From Actinoplanes nipponensis (GTDB lineage: Bacteria; Actinomycetota; Actinomycetes; Mycobacteriales; Micromonosporaceae), in assembly GCF_016862275.1 (NCBI RefSeq), contig NZ_BOMQ01000054.1:1-64000 (forward strand): 64,000 nucleotides of DNA. The letters run 5' to 3'. A model generated the notes under the pieces. It did not search any database. It was not told the origin of the DNA and worked only from the letters and a program-made list of their open reading frames with translations. Below are positions 1 to 8,343 of this stretch, in pieces; within the stretch, counting starts at the first letter, position 1, and each line of letters starts with the position of its first letter. Made by a program: the position numbers and the translations under genes.

Positions 1-330
1 GGGCGCCCGCCAGTCCACCACCAGCGACTGCGACTCCTCGTCCCGGATGCCCATCCGGCCCACGTAGTGCACCGCGCCGCTGGTCAGATCGAGGCGGCCG
101 AAGACCAGGCCCTCGTACTCGGCGTCCAGGGCGTGCCGGCGGCGGGCCCGGTGGAACACCATGGCGTCCCGCTCGACCAGGGCGCCGAAGGTGCCGACGC
201 CGGCGAGCTGATATCCCTCCTTCTCGGCCCGGGACGCGTCCGTGCGCAGGGCGGCGAGCCGGGCGTACACCCGGTCGACGTGCTGCTGCTCGATCGCGAT
301 CTCCTGCTGCAGGACGGTGGCGTCGCTCAA
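1..330 (-). CDS. helD: HelD/HelR-like RNA polymerase recycling ATPase, N-terminal part only
   Basis: Only the first 110 residues lie in the window; the gene runs off the left edge. The N-terminus is a charged coiled coil (repeated Glu/Gln/Arg up to about residue 45) followed by segments DAEYEGLVFGRLD, VHYVGRMGIRDEE and VVDWRAP, which are typical of UvrD/Rep-like HelD proteins that pull stalled RNA polymerase off DNA. The start is inferred as TTG at 330, because no ATG or GTG fits and a GGGGAG ribosome site lies about 10 nt upstream. The full family is usually about 700 residues, so the ATPase domains are outside. Identification rests on the N-terminus alone. Confidence 0.72.
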   Translation of the reverse strand, partial: MSDATVLQQEIAIEQQHVDRVYARLAALRTDASRAEKEGYQLAGVGTFGALVERDAMVFHRARRRHALDAEYEGLVFGRLDLTSGAVHYVGRMGIRDEESQSLVVDWRAP

Positions 331-481
331 GTCCGTTGTGCTCCCCGCTGGTGCTCCGCGTGCTCTTGCCGCCGCCCGGCACCGGTGCCAGGGGGCAATC
401 GAACTTACTCCTGTTGCGGCACCGGCGTCGACGGCGGCACGCCCGCGGCGGCCCGGGGCGGCCAGCGGAGGCGGAACGGGG

Positions 482-1426
482 TCAGGCGGCCTGGTCGTAA
501 CCGCTGCGGCGGACGCGGGCCGCCCGGCGGCGCGGGGTGCTCTTCGCGGCACGGGCGACGACGTCCAGCAGGATGGCGGACACTTCCTCCGGGCGCTCCA
601 TCATCAGCATGTGCCCCGCGCCCTCGAAGACGGTCAGATGGGTGCCCACCAGCGCCTCGGCGATCGATTCGGCACACGGCGGCGGGGTGAGCCGGTCCCG
701 GTCGCCGACCAGGGCGGCCGCCGGGATGTCGCCGAGCGCGGCCAGCGTGTCCAGCCGGTGCTGGGCGCCGACCGAGGCGCGGAAACCGCCGATCGACCGC
801 AGCGAGGCCCGGCCGAACGCGGACATCGTCACCTCGAGGTCGCCCGGCTCGTGGCCCTCGCCGAAGAGCAGCCAGCGCACGGTGGGCCGCAGCACCGGCA
901 GCATCGCGCTGTGCGGCCGCCAGGCGCCCAACCGGGCCAGCAGCCCGGCGCCCGTCTCCTCGGCGACCCGCAGCACCGGGGTCAGCGGGGCGGGCAGGCC
1001 GTAACCGGTGTGGGTGACACCCTCGGCGGTGGTGGAGACGAACACCACACCGGCCACCCGTCCGGCAAACTCCTGCGGGTAACCCTCGGCGAACTCCATG
1101 ATCGTCATCCCGCCCAGCGAGTGCCCGGCCAGCACGATCGGCCCGGACGGGGCGTACGCGCGGAGCACCTCGGCCAGGTCGTCACCGAGCTGGCCCAGGG
1201 TCGCCGAGCGCAGCCGGGTCGCGGAGGAACGGCCGTGCCCGCGCGCGTCGTACGCGACGACCCGGGCGTCGACCCCGGTCAGCGCCTTGGCCTGGTGATG
1301 CCAGGTGCGCCGGTCGAGGCACCAGCCGTGCAGCAGCACGACGGTGACCGGCGCGTCCACCGGTCCACTGGTCTCGACGTGCAGCCGTACGCCGTCGGCG
1401 AGGGTGAGCTCCGACCGCTCGGACAT
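482..1426 (-). CDS. alpha/beta-fold hydrolase
   Basis: A 314-residue cytoplasmic alpha/beta hydrolase. The oxyanion segment LLHGWCLDRR (31-40), nucleophile elbow GHSLGG (Ser103), an acid in VGDRD (Asp242 or Asp244) and GAGHM (His272) make a complete catalytic triad. Substrate is unknown; family members act on esters, epoxides or lactones. An ATG at 1426 is chosen because GGAGGT sits 4-9 nt upstream; an in-frame GTG-type extension to 1564 has no ribosome site. A 12-bp palindrome at 1458-1469 lies just upstream and could be an operator. The C-terminal 20 residues are Arg-rich and outside the fold. It is transcribed toward the HelD-like gene, 151 nt away. Confidence 0.9.
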   Translation of the reverse strand: MSERSELTLADGVRLHVETSGPVDAPVTVVLLHGWCLDRRTWHHQAKALTGVDARVVAYDARGHGRSSATRLRSATLGQLGDDLAEVLRAYAPSGPIVLAGHSLGGMTIMEFAEGYPQEFAGRVAGVVFVSTTAEGVTHTGYGLPAPLTPVLRVAEETGAGLLARLGAWRPHSAMLPVLRPTVRWLLFGEGHEPGDLEVTMSAFGRASLRSIGGFRASVGAQHRLDTLAALGDIPAAALVGDRDRLTPPPCAESIAEALVGTHLTVFEGAGHMLMMERPEEVSAILLDVVARAAKSTPRRRAARVRRSGYDQAA

Positions 1427-1457
1427 GGGCACCTCCGTGATTCGCACGGCCCCGTAG

Positions 1458-1469
1458 TACCCGCGGGTA
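1458..1469. promoter_or_regulatory. 12-bp perfect palindrome upstream of the hydrolase gene
   Basis: TACCCGCGGGTA is a perfect 12-bp palindrome 32 nt upstream of the hydrolase ATG and in the gap shared with the divergent carbonic anhydrase gene. Size and symmetry fit a TetR- or GntR-type operator, but no regulator gene is adjacent, so the role is inferred. Confidence 0.4.
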
Positions 1470-1603
1470 ATAAGCATCACGCGTGCCCGGCGGAAATGCC
1501 AGACGTTAAGTGGGTCTTCATGTCGTCCCAACGGATGGGCCGGGGGACGTGATCTGGCTCCCACCGGGTGTCCCGGCGTCGTCGCTCGTAGAGAATCAGG
1601 ACC

Positions 1604-2290
1604 ATGACGACGGGTTCCTCACCAGCGGAGCAGGCCACGCCGGTGCTCTCGAATGCTGTGACCACGACCGGGGCGGTCCTCGCGCCGGGCAACCCGGCCG
1701 AGCGGATCGTGCGGCCGGCCGACGCGCTGGCCGAGCTGATCGCCGGCAACCGCCGGTTCGTCAGCGGCCGCCCGCAGCACGGCCACGAGGTCTCGGCGGC
1801 CGCGGCGGCGTCCGGCGGCCAGCTGCCGCACGCCGTGGTGCTCGGCTGCATCGACTCCCGGGTGCCCCTCGAAGCGATCTTCGACCAGACCTTCGGCTCG
1901 ATCTGCGTGGTCCGCTCCGGCGGCCACGTGGTGGACCGCGCGGTGCTGGGCTCGGTGGGCTTCGCCGTGTCGGCGCTCAACGTGCCGCTGATCATGGTGC
2001 TGGGGCACGTCCGGTGCGGGGCAGTGGACGCGACGGTGAAGGCGCTGCGGGAGGGCGAGCGGCCCGACGGGGACGTGGGCTACCTGGTCGACGAGATCGC
2101 GCCGGCGGTCCGGGCGGTGGGCCTGGACGATCCCGAGGCGGCGGCCAAGGCGATGCGGGCCCACGTCGGGCGGACGGTGGGCCGGCTGCACGAGATCGCC
2201 GGGGTGCCGGCGGCGATCGCGGCGGGGCGGGTTTCGGTGGTGGGGGCGGTTTACGACCTTGATACCGGTCTGGTGGAGTTGATCAGCTGA
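1604..2290 (+). CDS. beta-class carbonic anhydrase
   Basis: A 228-residue cytosolic zinc enzyme interconverting CO2 and bicarbonate. The zinc ligands are all present: Cys82 and Asp84 in CIDSR with Arg86, then His135 and Cys138 in GHVRC. The segment RSGGHVVD (104-111) and GNRRFVSG near residue 48 match the family. The length is normal. In this setting it could supply bicarbonate to acyl-CoA carboxylases feeding the fatty-acid operon 6 kb away (inference). The first 35 residues are a variable extension. The start has only a weak AGGA ribosome site. Confidence 0.93.
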   Translation: MTTGSSPAEQATPVLSNAVTTTGAVLAPGNPAERIVRPADALAELIAGNRRFVSGRPQHGHEVSAAAAASGGQLPHAVVLGCIDSRVPLEAIFDQTFGSICVVRSGGHVVDRAVLGSVGFAVSALNVPLIMVLGHVRCGAVDATVKALREGERPDGDVGYLVDEIAPAVRAVGLDDPEAAAKAMRAHVGRTVGRLHEIAGVPAAIAAGRVSVVGAVYDLDTGLVELIS

Positions 2291-2509
2291 GTTCGGCCGG
2301 GTGGGTCGATCCTGAATCGCCCGCTGGATTGTGCTGATTGTCGGCGGTGCTGCCGTCTGGGTGCGCTCCTCTCTGGCTGCGTCGGCTTTTGCTTGGCCCG
2401 GGTTTGTGGGGTCGCGTCGGCGGTCTGGGTTCGGTTGGGGGCCTGGGCTGTCCGGGGTTTGCTGCCGGCGAGCGAGCGTGCGGGGTCATGGCAGCTTGCG
2501 TGGTCACGA

Positions 2510-2945
2510 GCTTGCGGGGCGCGGCTGGCTTGCCGGGCCGCGCCAATCTGCTGGGTCATGCCAGCCGGGCGGGCCATGTCGGCCCTTGCCGGGTCATGTC
2601 AGCCGGCCGGGCACGTTGACCTTGCTGGGTCATGTCAGCCCGCCGGGCCATGTCGGCCTTGCTGGGCCACGCCAGACCGCCGGGCCACTTCGGCTTGCCG
2701 GGGGTTACGCCGAGGCCGCCTCGCTCCGCCCTGCTGGCTTGCCGGGTCGTGCCGAGGCCGTCTCGCCTCGCCGGCTTGCCGCGCCAGGCCGCTCGCCTCG
2801 CCGGCTTGCCGCGCCAGGCCGTCTCGCCCTCGCCGCCTCGCCGGGCCGCGCAAGGTCGTGTCGCCTCGCCAGCTTGCCGGGCCGCGCCAGGCCGCCTCGC
2901 TCCGCCAGCTTGCCGGGCCGCGCCAGCCCGCCCCGCCCGGCCCCA
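2510..2945. repeat. degenerate tandem array, about 30-37 bp unit
   Basis: Copies start with CTTGCYGGG and continue with a CATGTCAGCC- or CGCGCCAGGCC-type core, e.g. near 2622, 2659, 2775, 2805, 2873 and 2909. Unit length drifts from 37 bp in the left half to 30-36 bp in the right half. The changes are substitutions plus small indels, so it is an old or rapidly diverging array. Confidence 0.6.
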
Positions 2946-3121
2946 CTACTTGCTGGTGCGCTGCTCCGAGGCTGGTTCGTCTCGCCGGCGGCGACATCGC
3001 AAGGGTGTCGGTGGTGTGGTGAGCAGTCATGAGTGGTGGGCGGCTCGCTGCCGCGCCGGCTGGGGTCAGGCTCGCGGATCTTGATCAGCTGGAACGAGTT
3101 AGCTCGACCGCCATGCTTCAA

Positions 3122-3290
3122 GATCTGCTGCTGGCTGCCGCCTGCCGCCTGCTGCCGCCCGCTGCCGCCCGCTGCCGCGGCCCGTCGCCGTTGCCGCCCG
3201 CTGCCGCGCCCGTCGCTGCTGCCGCTGCTGCCGCCCGCTGCCGCAGCCCGTCGCCGTTGCCGCCCGTTGCCGCTGCCGCAGCAAGCGGGC
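3122..3290. repeat. CTGCCGCCCG-type short repeat block
   Basis: About 170 bp built from CTGCCG, CCGCTGCCG and CCGTCGCCGTTGCCG words; nearly every position follows a 3- to 10-bp period. It resembles replication-slippage sequence rather than a gene. Confidence 0.55.
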
Positions 3291-3420
3291 TTGTGGCAGT
3301 TACCGGCGGCAGCGGCAGGTAGCCGGCGTATCGTTCACCCTCCGGCAGGCGCAGCGGCGCGCGGCAAGTCGCCAGGCGTAGCGAGCAGCCGGAATGGCAG
3401 GCGCACCAGCGGCGGCCGGT

Positions 3421-3540
3421 GGGCGCAGCAGCTGGGCTGGCGGCGGGGACAGCGAGCGGCAGCCCGTAGGCCCAGCAGTCGGGGCTGGCGGCGGGGACAG
3501 CGGCCGGTGCCCGATGGGCGCAGCAGGTCGGGATGATGGC
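3421..3540. repeat. about 48-bp tandem repeat, two and a half copies
   Basis: The word CAGCAG followed by a TCGGG/CTGGG element and GGCGGCGGGGACAGCG recurs with starts near 3426, 3473 and 3521, giving a 47-48-bp period that decays after the third copy. Confidence 0.55.
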
Positions 3541-3728
3541 AGGACAACGTGCTGCGGCCGGTGGTCGCGGCAGGGTGGAGCTGGCGGCAGACACAACGGG
3601 CGGCGGCCGGCCGTAGCGGGACAGCCAGGCAGCCAGCAAGACAGCAGGTAGCGGCCGACAGGCGGGAGAAAGCACCGCCCCCGAGACCCCCCCACGCTGA
3701 TCAACATGTCGTGATCTTCAGTAAACGC

Positions 3729-3766
3729 AAAAAAGCGCTCTCCGCCCCGCACGGGACGGAGAGCGC
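3729..3766 (-). terminator. intrinsic terminator of the gene at 3784-4113
   Basis: Read on the minus strand, a 10-bp perfect stem (GCGCTCTCCG at 3735-3744 against 3757-3766, 12-nt loop) is followed directly by six T. It begins 18 nt after the stop codon. This is the most canonical rho-independent terminator in the window. Confidence 0.9.
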
Positions 3767-3783
3767 CTGACGCTCTGCGGTGC

Positions 3784-4113
3784 TCAGCCCTCGAAGACGC
3801 CCGCGTCCGCGAGCCGCTTCTCGGTCGCCGCCCAGCCGTGCTGCGGGAACGAGGCGTTCAGGCCCTCGATCTCGGCACGGATCTTGGCGCCGTGGCCGGC
3901 GGCCGCGAGGGCGCGGATCTCCTCGACGAAGGCGTCGGAGTCGGTGCGCAGGTGGTTGGTCTTGCCGTTGGTCAGGTTGCGCACGTAGGCGAAGCGACCT
4001 TCGGCGAGCGGGATGAGGTACTTGAACTCACCGAGCACGCTCAGGGCCCCGCCCTGACCGGCCTGGCCGGCGCGGACTGATGCGCGGGCGGTCTTTGAGG
4101 TGTTGCTGGCCAC
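3784..4113 (-). CDS. small conserved protein of unknown function
   Basis: A 109-residue soluble protein without signal peptide or membrane helix. The Ala/Ser/Gly-rich N-terminus (1-25) precedes a compact segment LGEFKYLIPLAEGRFAYVR and a C-terminal charged helical part ending in DAGVFEG. I do not recognise the family. The gene looks real: GTG start with AGGAG 8 nt upstream, a strong terminator just after the stop, and clean third-position GC bias. It is transcribed alone, divergent from DUF3145. Confidence 0.75.
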   Translation of the reverse strand: MASNTSKTARASVRAGQAGQGGALSVLGEFKYLIPLAEGRFAYVRNLTNGKTNHLRTDSDAFVEEIRALAAAGHGAKIRAEIEGLNASFPQHGWAATEKRLADAGVFEG

Positions 4114-4365
4114 GGCGGTACTCCTAGCTAGGTATTCCTCGGCAAAGTTGTCGGCAGAAAATGCCGCAGCCAGCCTACACGAGCGCGGCTTGCCCGTGCC
4201 GCGGGACGGGGTTCGGCCGTTAGGTCAGGTGTGCCTCGACGGCCATTCACATGTCGATATTGCGGTTTCTCTGGCGCACCATCCGTACCACCCGGCATCA
4301 TGGAGCACGATCAACCGCAGTCGAGGTCGTAGGGGAAGACGCACCTCGGTCTCCGGGAGGTCACC

Positions 4366-4857
4366 GTGCCAACGTGTGGCGTCGTATACGTCCACTCGAC
4401 CCCACTCGCCGTGTGCCAGCACGTCGAGTGGGCGATCGCGCGCGTCCTGACCGCGCCGGTCAATCTGCACTGGACGGCGCAGCCGGTCGACCCCGGCATG
4501 CGCCGCTCCGAGTGCAGCTGGACCGGCCGGCCCGGGACTGGCGCCGAGCTGGCTGCTGCCCTCCGGCAGTGGCCCATGATCCGTTTCGAGGTCACCGAGG
4601 AGCCGAGCCCCGGCGTCGACGGGGAGCGATTCATGCACGTCCCCGGCCGCGGGCTGTTCCGCGGCACCATCGGGGCGTCCGGCGACATCCAGATCGGCGA
4701 GGACCGGCTGCGGGCCATCATGGTCGCCGCCAAGGCTCCCGAGGCGCTGTCGCACGCCCTGGAGAAGGCGCTCGGCACCGCCTGGGACGCGGAGCTGGAG
4801 CCGTACCGCTACGCCGGTGACGGAGCGCCGCTCACCCTGCTGACCCGGGTGGGCTGA
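4366..4857 (+). CDS. DUF3145 family protein
   Basis: A 163-residue actinobacterial protein of unknown function. The start segment CGVVYVHSTP, the central LRQWPMIRFEVTEEP and the end DAELEPYRYAGDGAP are family hallmarks. In Streptomyces the homologue sits next to fabF, as it nearly does here, so a link to lipid metabolism is plausible but unproven. GTG start with GGGAGG 5 nt upstream. No transmembrane segments and no recognisable catalytic motif. Confidence 0.9.
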   Translation: MPTCGVVYVHSTPLAVCQHVEWAIARVLTAPVNLHWTAQPVDPGMRRSECSWTGRPGTGAELAAALRQWPMIRFEVTEEPSPGVDGERFMHVPGRGLFRGTIGASGDIQIGEDRLRAIMVAAKAPEALSHALEKALGTAWDAELEPYRYAGDGAPLTLLTRVG

Positions 4858-4892
4858 CGCCCGGTTTGTCTCGGCGGCCCCGAGCTGATCGA

Positions 4893-6629
4893 ATGGCGGG
4901 CGTGAACCGGGCGATGCGCGTGGCTGTGGCCGTACCCCTGGCTCTGTCCGGCCTGGTGGGGTGCGGCAGCGGTGACGCGCCGCGGGTGCCGCAGCCCACG
5001 CCCGGGTCCGCGGCCGCGCCCGCGCCGTCCGCGAGTGCCGCGCCGGCCCCGGCCGGCGAGCCCGGCGCGCAGGCGCGGGCGGTCGTGCGGACCTTCACCG
5101 ACGCCCAGCTGGCCGGGCAGGTTCTCATGCCTTACGCGTACGGCGACGCCGCCGACCGCGTCGACCGGACGGCCGCGGCCGGCAACCAGCGGATCGCCGG
5201 CGTGGACACCCCCGCCGCGATGGTCACGAAGTTCGGCCTGGGCGGGCTGATCCTGGTCGCGTTCACCCCGGACGACCCGACCGGGGCGACCAACCCGGCG
5301 ACCAACGTCGACGACCCGAAGCAGGTCCGCGCGCTGACCGACGGCCTCCAGCGGGCGGCCGGCGGTCTGCCCGGCGGCGCCCCGCTGCTGATCGGCACCG
5401 ACCAGGAGTACGGCGTGGTGACCCGGGTCAGGACCGGGGTGACCCTGCTGCCGTCCGCGATGGCGTTCGGCGCGGCGGGCAAGCCGCGGCTCACCGAGGG
5501 CGCGTGGCGCGCGGCCGGCGAGGAGCTGGCCGCGATGGGCATCAACCTCGACTTCGCGCCGGTGGCCGACACGCTCGGCCCGCAGGGCAGCTCGGTGATC
5601 GGCTCGCGGTCCTTCGGCGCCGACCCGCGGGCCAACGCCGCCCAGGTCGAGGCGGCCGTCCGCGGGATCCAGGGCGCGGGCGTCGCGGCCGCGCTGAAGC
5701 ATTTCCCGGGCCACGGGCACACCACCGGCGACAGCCACGACGACCTGCCGGTGGTCGCGCAGAGCCGGGCGAAGTGGGCGGCCGAGGACCGGCCCCCGTT
5801 CGCCGCCGGGATCGCCGCCGGCGCCGGGGTGGTCATGTCCGGGCACCTCGACGTGACCGGCCTGGACAAGGGCGTCGCCGCCACCTTCTCTCGCAAGATC
5901 ATGACGGATGTGCTGCGGGGCGAGCTGAAGTTCACCGGGGTGGCGGTCACCGACGCGATGAACATGCCGCCCGCGATGAGGTGGCCGGCGGGCGAGGCCG
6001 CGGTCCGCGCGCTCAACGCCGGCAACGACCTGCTGCTCATGCCGCCGGACCTGGCCGGCGCGCGGGACGGCATCCTGGCCGGGCTCAAGGACGGCAGCCT
6101 GAAACGCGAGCGGCTCGTCGAGGCGGTCACCCGGATCCTCACGCTGAAGTTCCGCACCGCCGCGAAGACCCGCCCGGAGCTGTCCGGCCTCGGCTCCGGC
6201 CCCCACGTGCGGGCGGTCGGCGACGCCGCGGCGGCGGCGGTCACCCTGCTCCGCGGCCGCTGCTCCGGGCCCCTGGTCAGCGGGCCGGTCACGGTCACCG
6301 CGTCCGGTGGCCGCGACGCGGCCCGGATCGCGCTGGTCAAGGCGTTGCAGGCGGCCGGCGTCAAGGTCCAGGCGGCGGGCGGCACGGTGGTGCACCTCGT
6401 CGGGTACGGCGACCGGCAGACCGATCTGAGCCCGGACGCGGCGATCACCGTCATCATGGACACCCCGCAGTTGCTGGCCGGGGCGCGGTCGCCGACGCTG
6501 CTGGCGACCTACTCGTCCAGCCCGCTGTCCCTCACCGCGCTCGCCACCGTGCTGGCCGGCAAGGCGACGGCGCCGGGCCGGTCGCCGGTGGCGGTCGCCG
6601 GCCTGCCCCGCAGCGCCTGCGTCAAGTGA
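4893..6629 (+). CDS. GH3 beta-N-acetylhexosaminidase-like lipoprotein
   Basis: A 578-residue exported glycoside hydrolase family 3 protein. The N-terminus has Arg, a hydrophobic stretch and lipobox LVGC (Cys24), then a 40-residue Ala/Pro linker. The barrel carries GTDQEYG, KHFPGHGHTTGDSHDD (about residues 268-283, the NagZ-type Asp-His loop) and VAVTDAMNM (about 350, catalytic Asp). The C-terminal third is an extra domain after the barrel. It probably trims GlcNAc from peptidoglycan or chitin fragments outside the membrane. The ATG at 4893 is chosen for the signal; GTG at 4902 or ATG at 4914 are alternatives. Its 3' end overlaps a possible tiny antisense frame. Confidence 0.88.
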   Translation: MAGVNRAMRVAVAVPLALSGLVGCGSGDAPRVPQPTPGSAAAPAPSASAAPAPAGEPGAQARAVVRTFTDAQLAGQVLMPYAYGDAADRVDRTAAAGNQRIAGVDTPAAMVTKFGLGGLILVAFTPDDPTGATNPATNVDDPKQVRALTDGLQRAAGGLPGGAPLLIGTDQEYGVVTRVRTGVTLLPSAMAFGAAGKPRLTEGAWRAAGEELAAMGINLDFAPVADTLGPQGSSVIGSRSFGADPRANAAQVEAAVRGIQGAGVAAALKHFPGHGHTTGDSHDDLPVVAQSRAKWAAEDRPPFAAGIAAGAGVVMSGHLDVTGLDKGVAATFSRKIMTDVLRGELKFTGVAVTDAMNMPPAMRWPAGEAAVRALNAGNDLLLMPPDLAGARDGILAGLKDGSLKRERLVEAVTRILTLKFRTAAKTRPELSGLGSGPHVRAVGDAAAAAVTLLRGRCSGPLVSGPVTVTASGGRDAARIALVKALQAAGVKVQAAGGTVVHLVGYGDRQTDLSPDAAITVIMDTPQLLAGARSPTLLATYSSSPLSLTALATVLAGKATAPGRSPVAVAGLPRSACVK

Positions 6630-6759
6630 GCCGGCGGAACCCCCTCTGGCGGCGTTGACGTCGCAGATGAGCGTCGGGGTCCCAGGCGGTGTTGGTGAAT
6701 CCGTGGTGGCGCCGCCAGGGGTGGCTGCGGCCCGGATCCGCGTCCACGCCGTCCATCAT
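6622..6759 (-). CDS. possible 45-residue protein downstream of fabF
   Basis: An ATG ATG start at 6759 opens a 45-codon frame with aromatic and basic residues (HPWRRHHGF, AWDPDAHLRRQ) unlike the Ala/Pro shadows around it. It lies on the fabF strand, 55 nt after the fabF stop, and its stop overlaps the GH3 3' end by 8 nt. No clear ribosome site. It may be chance; the frame is also open back into fabF. Confidence 0.25.
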   Translation of the reverse strand: MMDGVDADPGRSHPWRRHHGFTNTAWDPDAHLRRQRRQRGFRRLT

Positions 6760-6814
6760 GCGGTTCGCCGCGGCCGAGGTGCGCCCGCAGGCGCCCCTCG
6801 ACCGCGGCTTCGCG

Positions 6815-8041
6815 TCACGCCCGGGTGAAGACCAGGGCCACGTTGTGGCCGCCGAAGCCGAACGAGTTGTTCAGCGCGGCCGGGATGTCCAGCGACCGGG
6901 CCTTGTGCGCGGCCACGTCCATGGTCAGGGAGTCGTCCGGGTCGTCCAGGTTGATGGTCGGCGGCACCACGCTGTCGCGGATCGCCAGGATGGTGGCGAT
7001 CGACTCCAGCGCGCCGGCCGCGCCGAGCAGGTGCCCGGACATCGACTTGGTCGAGGTGAGCACCGGGTGGTCACCCACCGCGGCGAGCAGCGCGGCGATC
7101 TCCGCCATGTCGCCGACCGGGGTGGAGGTGGCGTGCGCGTTGACGTGCTTGATGTCGGACCGGGAGACCCCCGCGTCGGCCAGCGCCTTCGCGATGGCCC
7201 GGATCGCGCCCGCGCCCTCGGGGTGCGGCTGGACGATGTCGTAGCCGTCCGAGGTGATGCCGGCGCCGGCCAGCTTCGCGTAGATCGTCGCGCCGCGGGC
7301 GATGGCGTGGTCGGCCCGTTCGAGCACGAGCGCGCCGGCCCCCTCGCCCAGCACGAAGCCGTCGCGGCCCTTGTCCCACGGCCGGGACGCCTTCTCCGGC
7401 TCGTCGTTGCGGGTCGACATGGCCCGCATCGAGGCGAAACCGGCTATCGGCAGCGGGTGGATCACGGCCTCGGTGCCGCCGGCCATGACCACGTCGGCCC
7501 GGCCGGAGCGGATGATGTCCAGGCCCAGCGACAGCGCCTCGGCGCCGGTCGCGCAGGCGCTGGCCATCGAGTGGACGCCCGCCTGGGCGCCGAGCTCGAG
7601 GCCGACCCACGCGGCGGGACCGTTGGGCATGAGCATCGGCACGGTGTGCGGGCTGACCCGGCGCGGCCCGGAGGCCTCCAGGATGTCGTCCTGGTTGAGC
7701 AGGGTCTGCGCGCCGCCGATGCCGCTGCCGAAGCTGACCGCGAGGCGCTCCGGGTCGAGGCCGGCGTCCTTGAGGCCGGAGTCGGCCCAGGCCTGGTGCG
7801 CCGCGATCAGGGCGATCGCCTCGGACCGGTCGAGCCGGCGCAGCTTGACCCGCTCCATCACCTCGGAGGGGTCGACGGCCAGTTCGGCGGCGATGCGGAC
7901 GGGCAACTGCGCGGCCCACTCCTGGGTGAGGGCTCTCACCCCGGAGCGGCCGGCGAGCATGGCGTCCCAGGTGGACGCGACGTCCCCGCCAAGCGGGGTC
8001 GTCGCGCCGAGCCCGGTGACGACGACGTCTGTGGTGCTCAT
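6815..8041 (-). CDS. fabF: 3-oxoacyl-[acyl-carrier-protein] synthase II
   Basis: A 408-residue beta-ketoacyl-ACP synthase that elongates acyl-ACP with malonyl-ACP in type II fatty-acid synthesis. The catalytic triad is complete: Cys163 in SACATGAE, His303 in NAHATSTPVGD, His337 in SGHLLGA; the GEGAG and SFGFGGHN segments are also there. Length is standard. Its ATG follows the acpP stop by one nucleotide (TGACATG), so translation is coupled. It is the last fab gene of the operon; no clear terminator follows, only an interrupted inverted repeat near 6640-6715. Confidence 0.97.
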   Translation of the reverse strand: MSTTDVVVTGLGATTPLGGDVASTWDAMLAGRSGVRALTQEWAAQLPVRIAAELAVDPSEVMERVKLRRLDRSEAIALIAAHQAWADSGLKDAGLDPERLAVSFGSGIGGAQTLLNQDDILEASGPRRVSPHTVPMLMPNGPAAWVGLELGAQAGVHSMASACATGAEALSLGLDIIRSGRADVVMAGGTEAVIHPLPIAGFASMRAMSTRNDEPEKASRPWDKGRDGFVLGEGAGALVLERADHAIARGATIYAKLAGAGITSDGYDIVQPHPEGAGAIRAIAKALADAGVSRSDIKHVNAHATSTPVGDMAEIAALLAAVGDHPVLTSTKSMSGHLLGAAGALESIATILAIRDSVVPPTINLDDPDDSLTMDVAAHKARSLDIPAALNNSFGFGGHNVALVFTRA

Positions 8042-8042
8042 G

Positions 8043-8285
8043 TCAGTGGTTCGCCTCGATGAAGGTCACGGCGTCGCCGACGGTCTTGAGGTTCTGCACC
8101 TCGTTGTCGGGGATCTTGACGCCGAACTTCTCCTCGGCGGCCACCACGACCTCGACCATGGACAGCGAGTCGACGTCCAGGTCGTCGGTGAAGGACTTCT
8201 CCTCGGCGACGTCGTCCGGGTTCACCCCGGCGACCTCCTCGAGGATCTCGGCGAGGCCGGAAGTGATCTCAGCGCGGGTTGCCAT
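8043..8285 (-). CDS. acpP: acyl carrier protein
   Basis: An 80-residue acidic four-helix carrier. The phosphopantetheine site is Ser40 in DVDSLSMVE. It carries the growing acyl chain between FabD, FabH and FabF. The start ATG at 8285 gives the normal ACP length; longer in-frame readings run into the fabH end and are rejected. Upstream GAGAGGAACCACC supplies the ribosome site. It sits between fabH (58-nt gap) and fabF (1-nt gap). Confidence 0.97.
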   Translation of the reverse strand: MATRAEITSGLAEILEEVAGVNPDDVAEEKSFTDDLDVDSLSMVEVVVAAEEKFGVKIPDNEVQNLKTVGDAVTFIEANH

Positions 8286-8343
8286 GTTCGGTGGTTCCTC
8301 TCGATGGTGGGGAAAACTCGCGGGGTGGCGCCGTTGACCGGTG

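Larger units (their letters stand above)
2291..3728. other. 1.4-kb non-coding region of degenerate GC-rich repeats
   Basis: I find no credible gene here. Open frames exist on both strands but they consist of Ala/Arg/Pro/Gly low-complexity sequence, lack ribosome sites and follow the repeat period. Three repeat blocks with different units follow each other (listed separately). The stretch sits between the carbonic anhydrase gene and the terminator of the convergent small gene at 3784-4113. Confidence 0.75.

Noticed and set aside
2510-2945. CRISPR array
   Set aside because: Units are degenerate throughout, with no identical repeats separated by unique spacers and no cas genes.
2331-3675. Several open frames in the repeat region on both strands
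   Set aside because: Composition follows the DNA repeat period, with no ribosome sites or domains.
6639-6715. Terminator from CCCCTCTGGCGGCG / CGCCGCCAGGGG
   Set aside because: The loop is about 50 nt and one arm is bulged; too weak to call.
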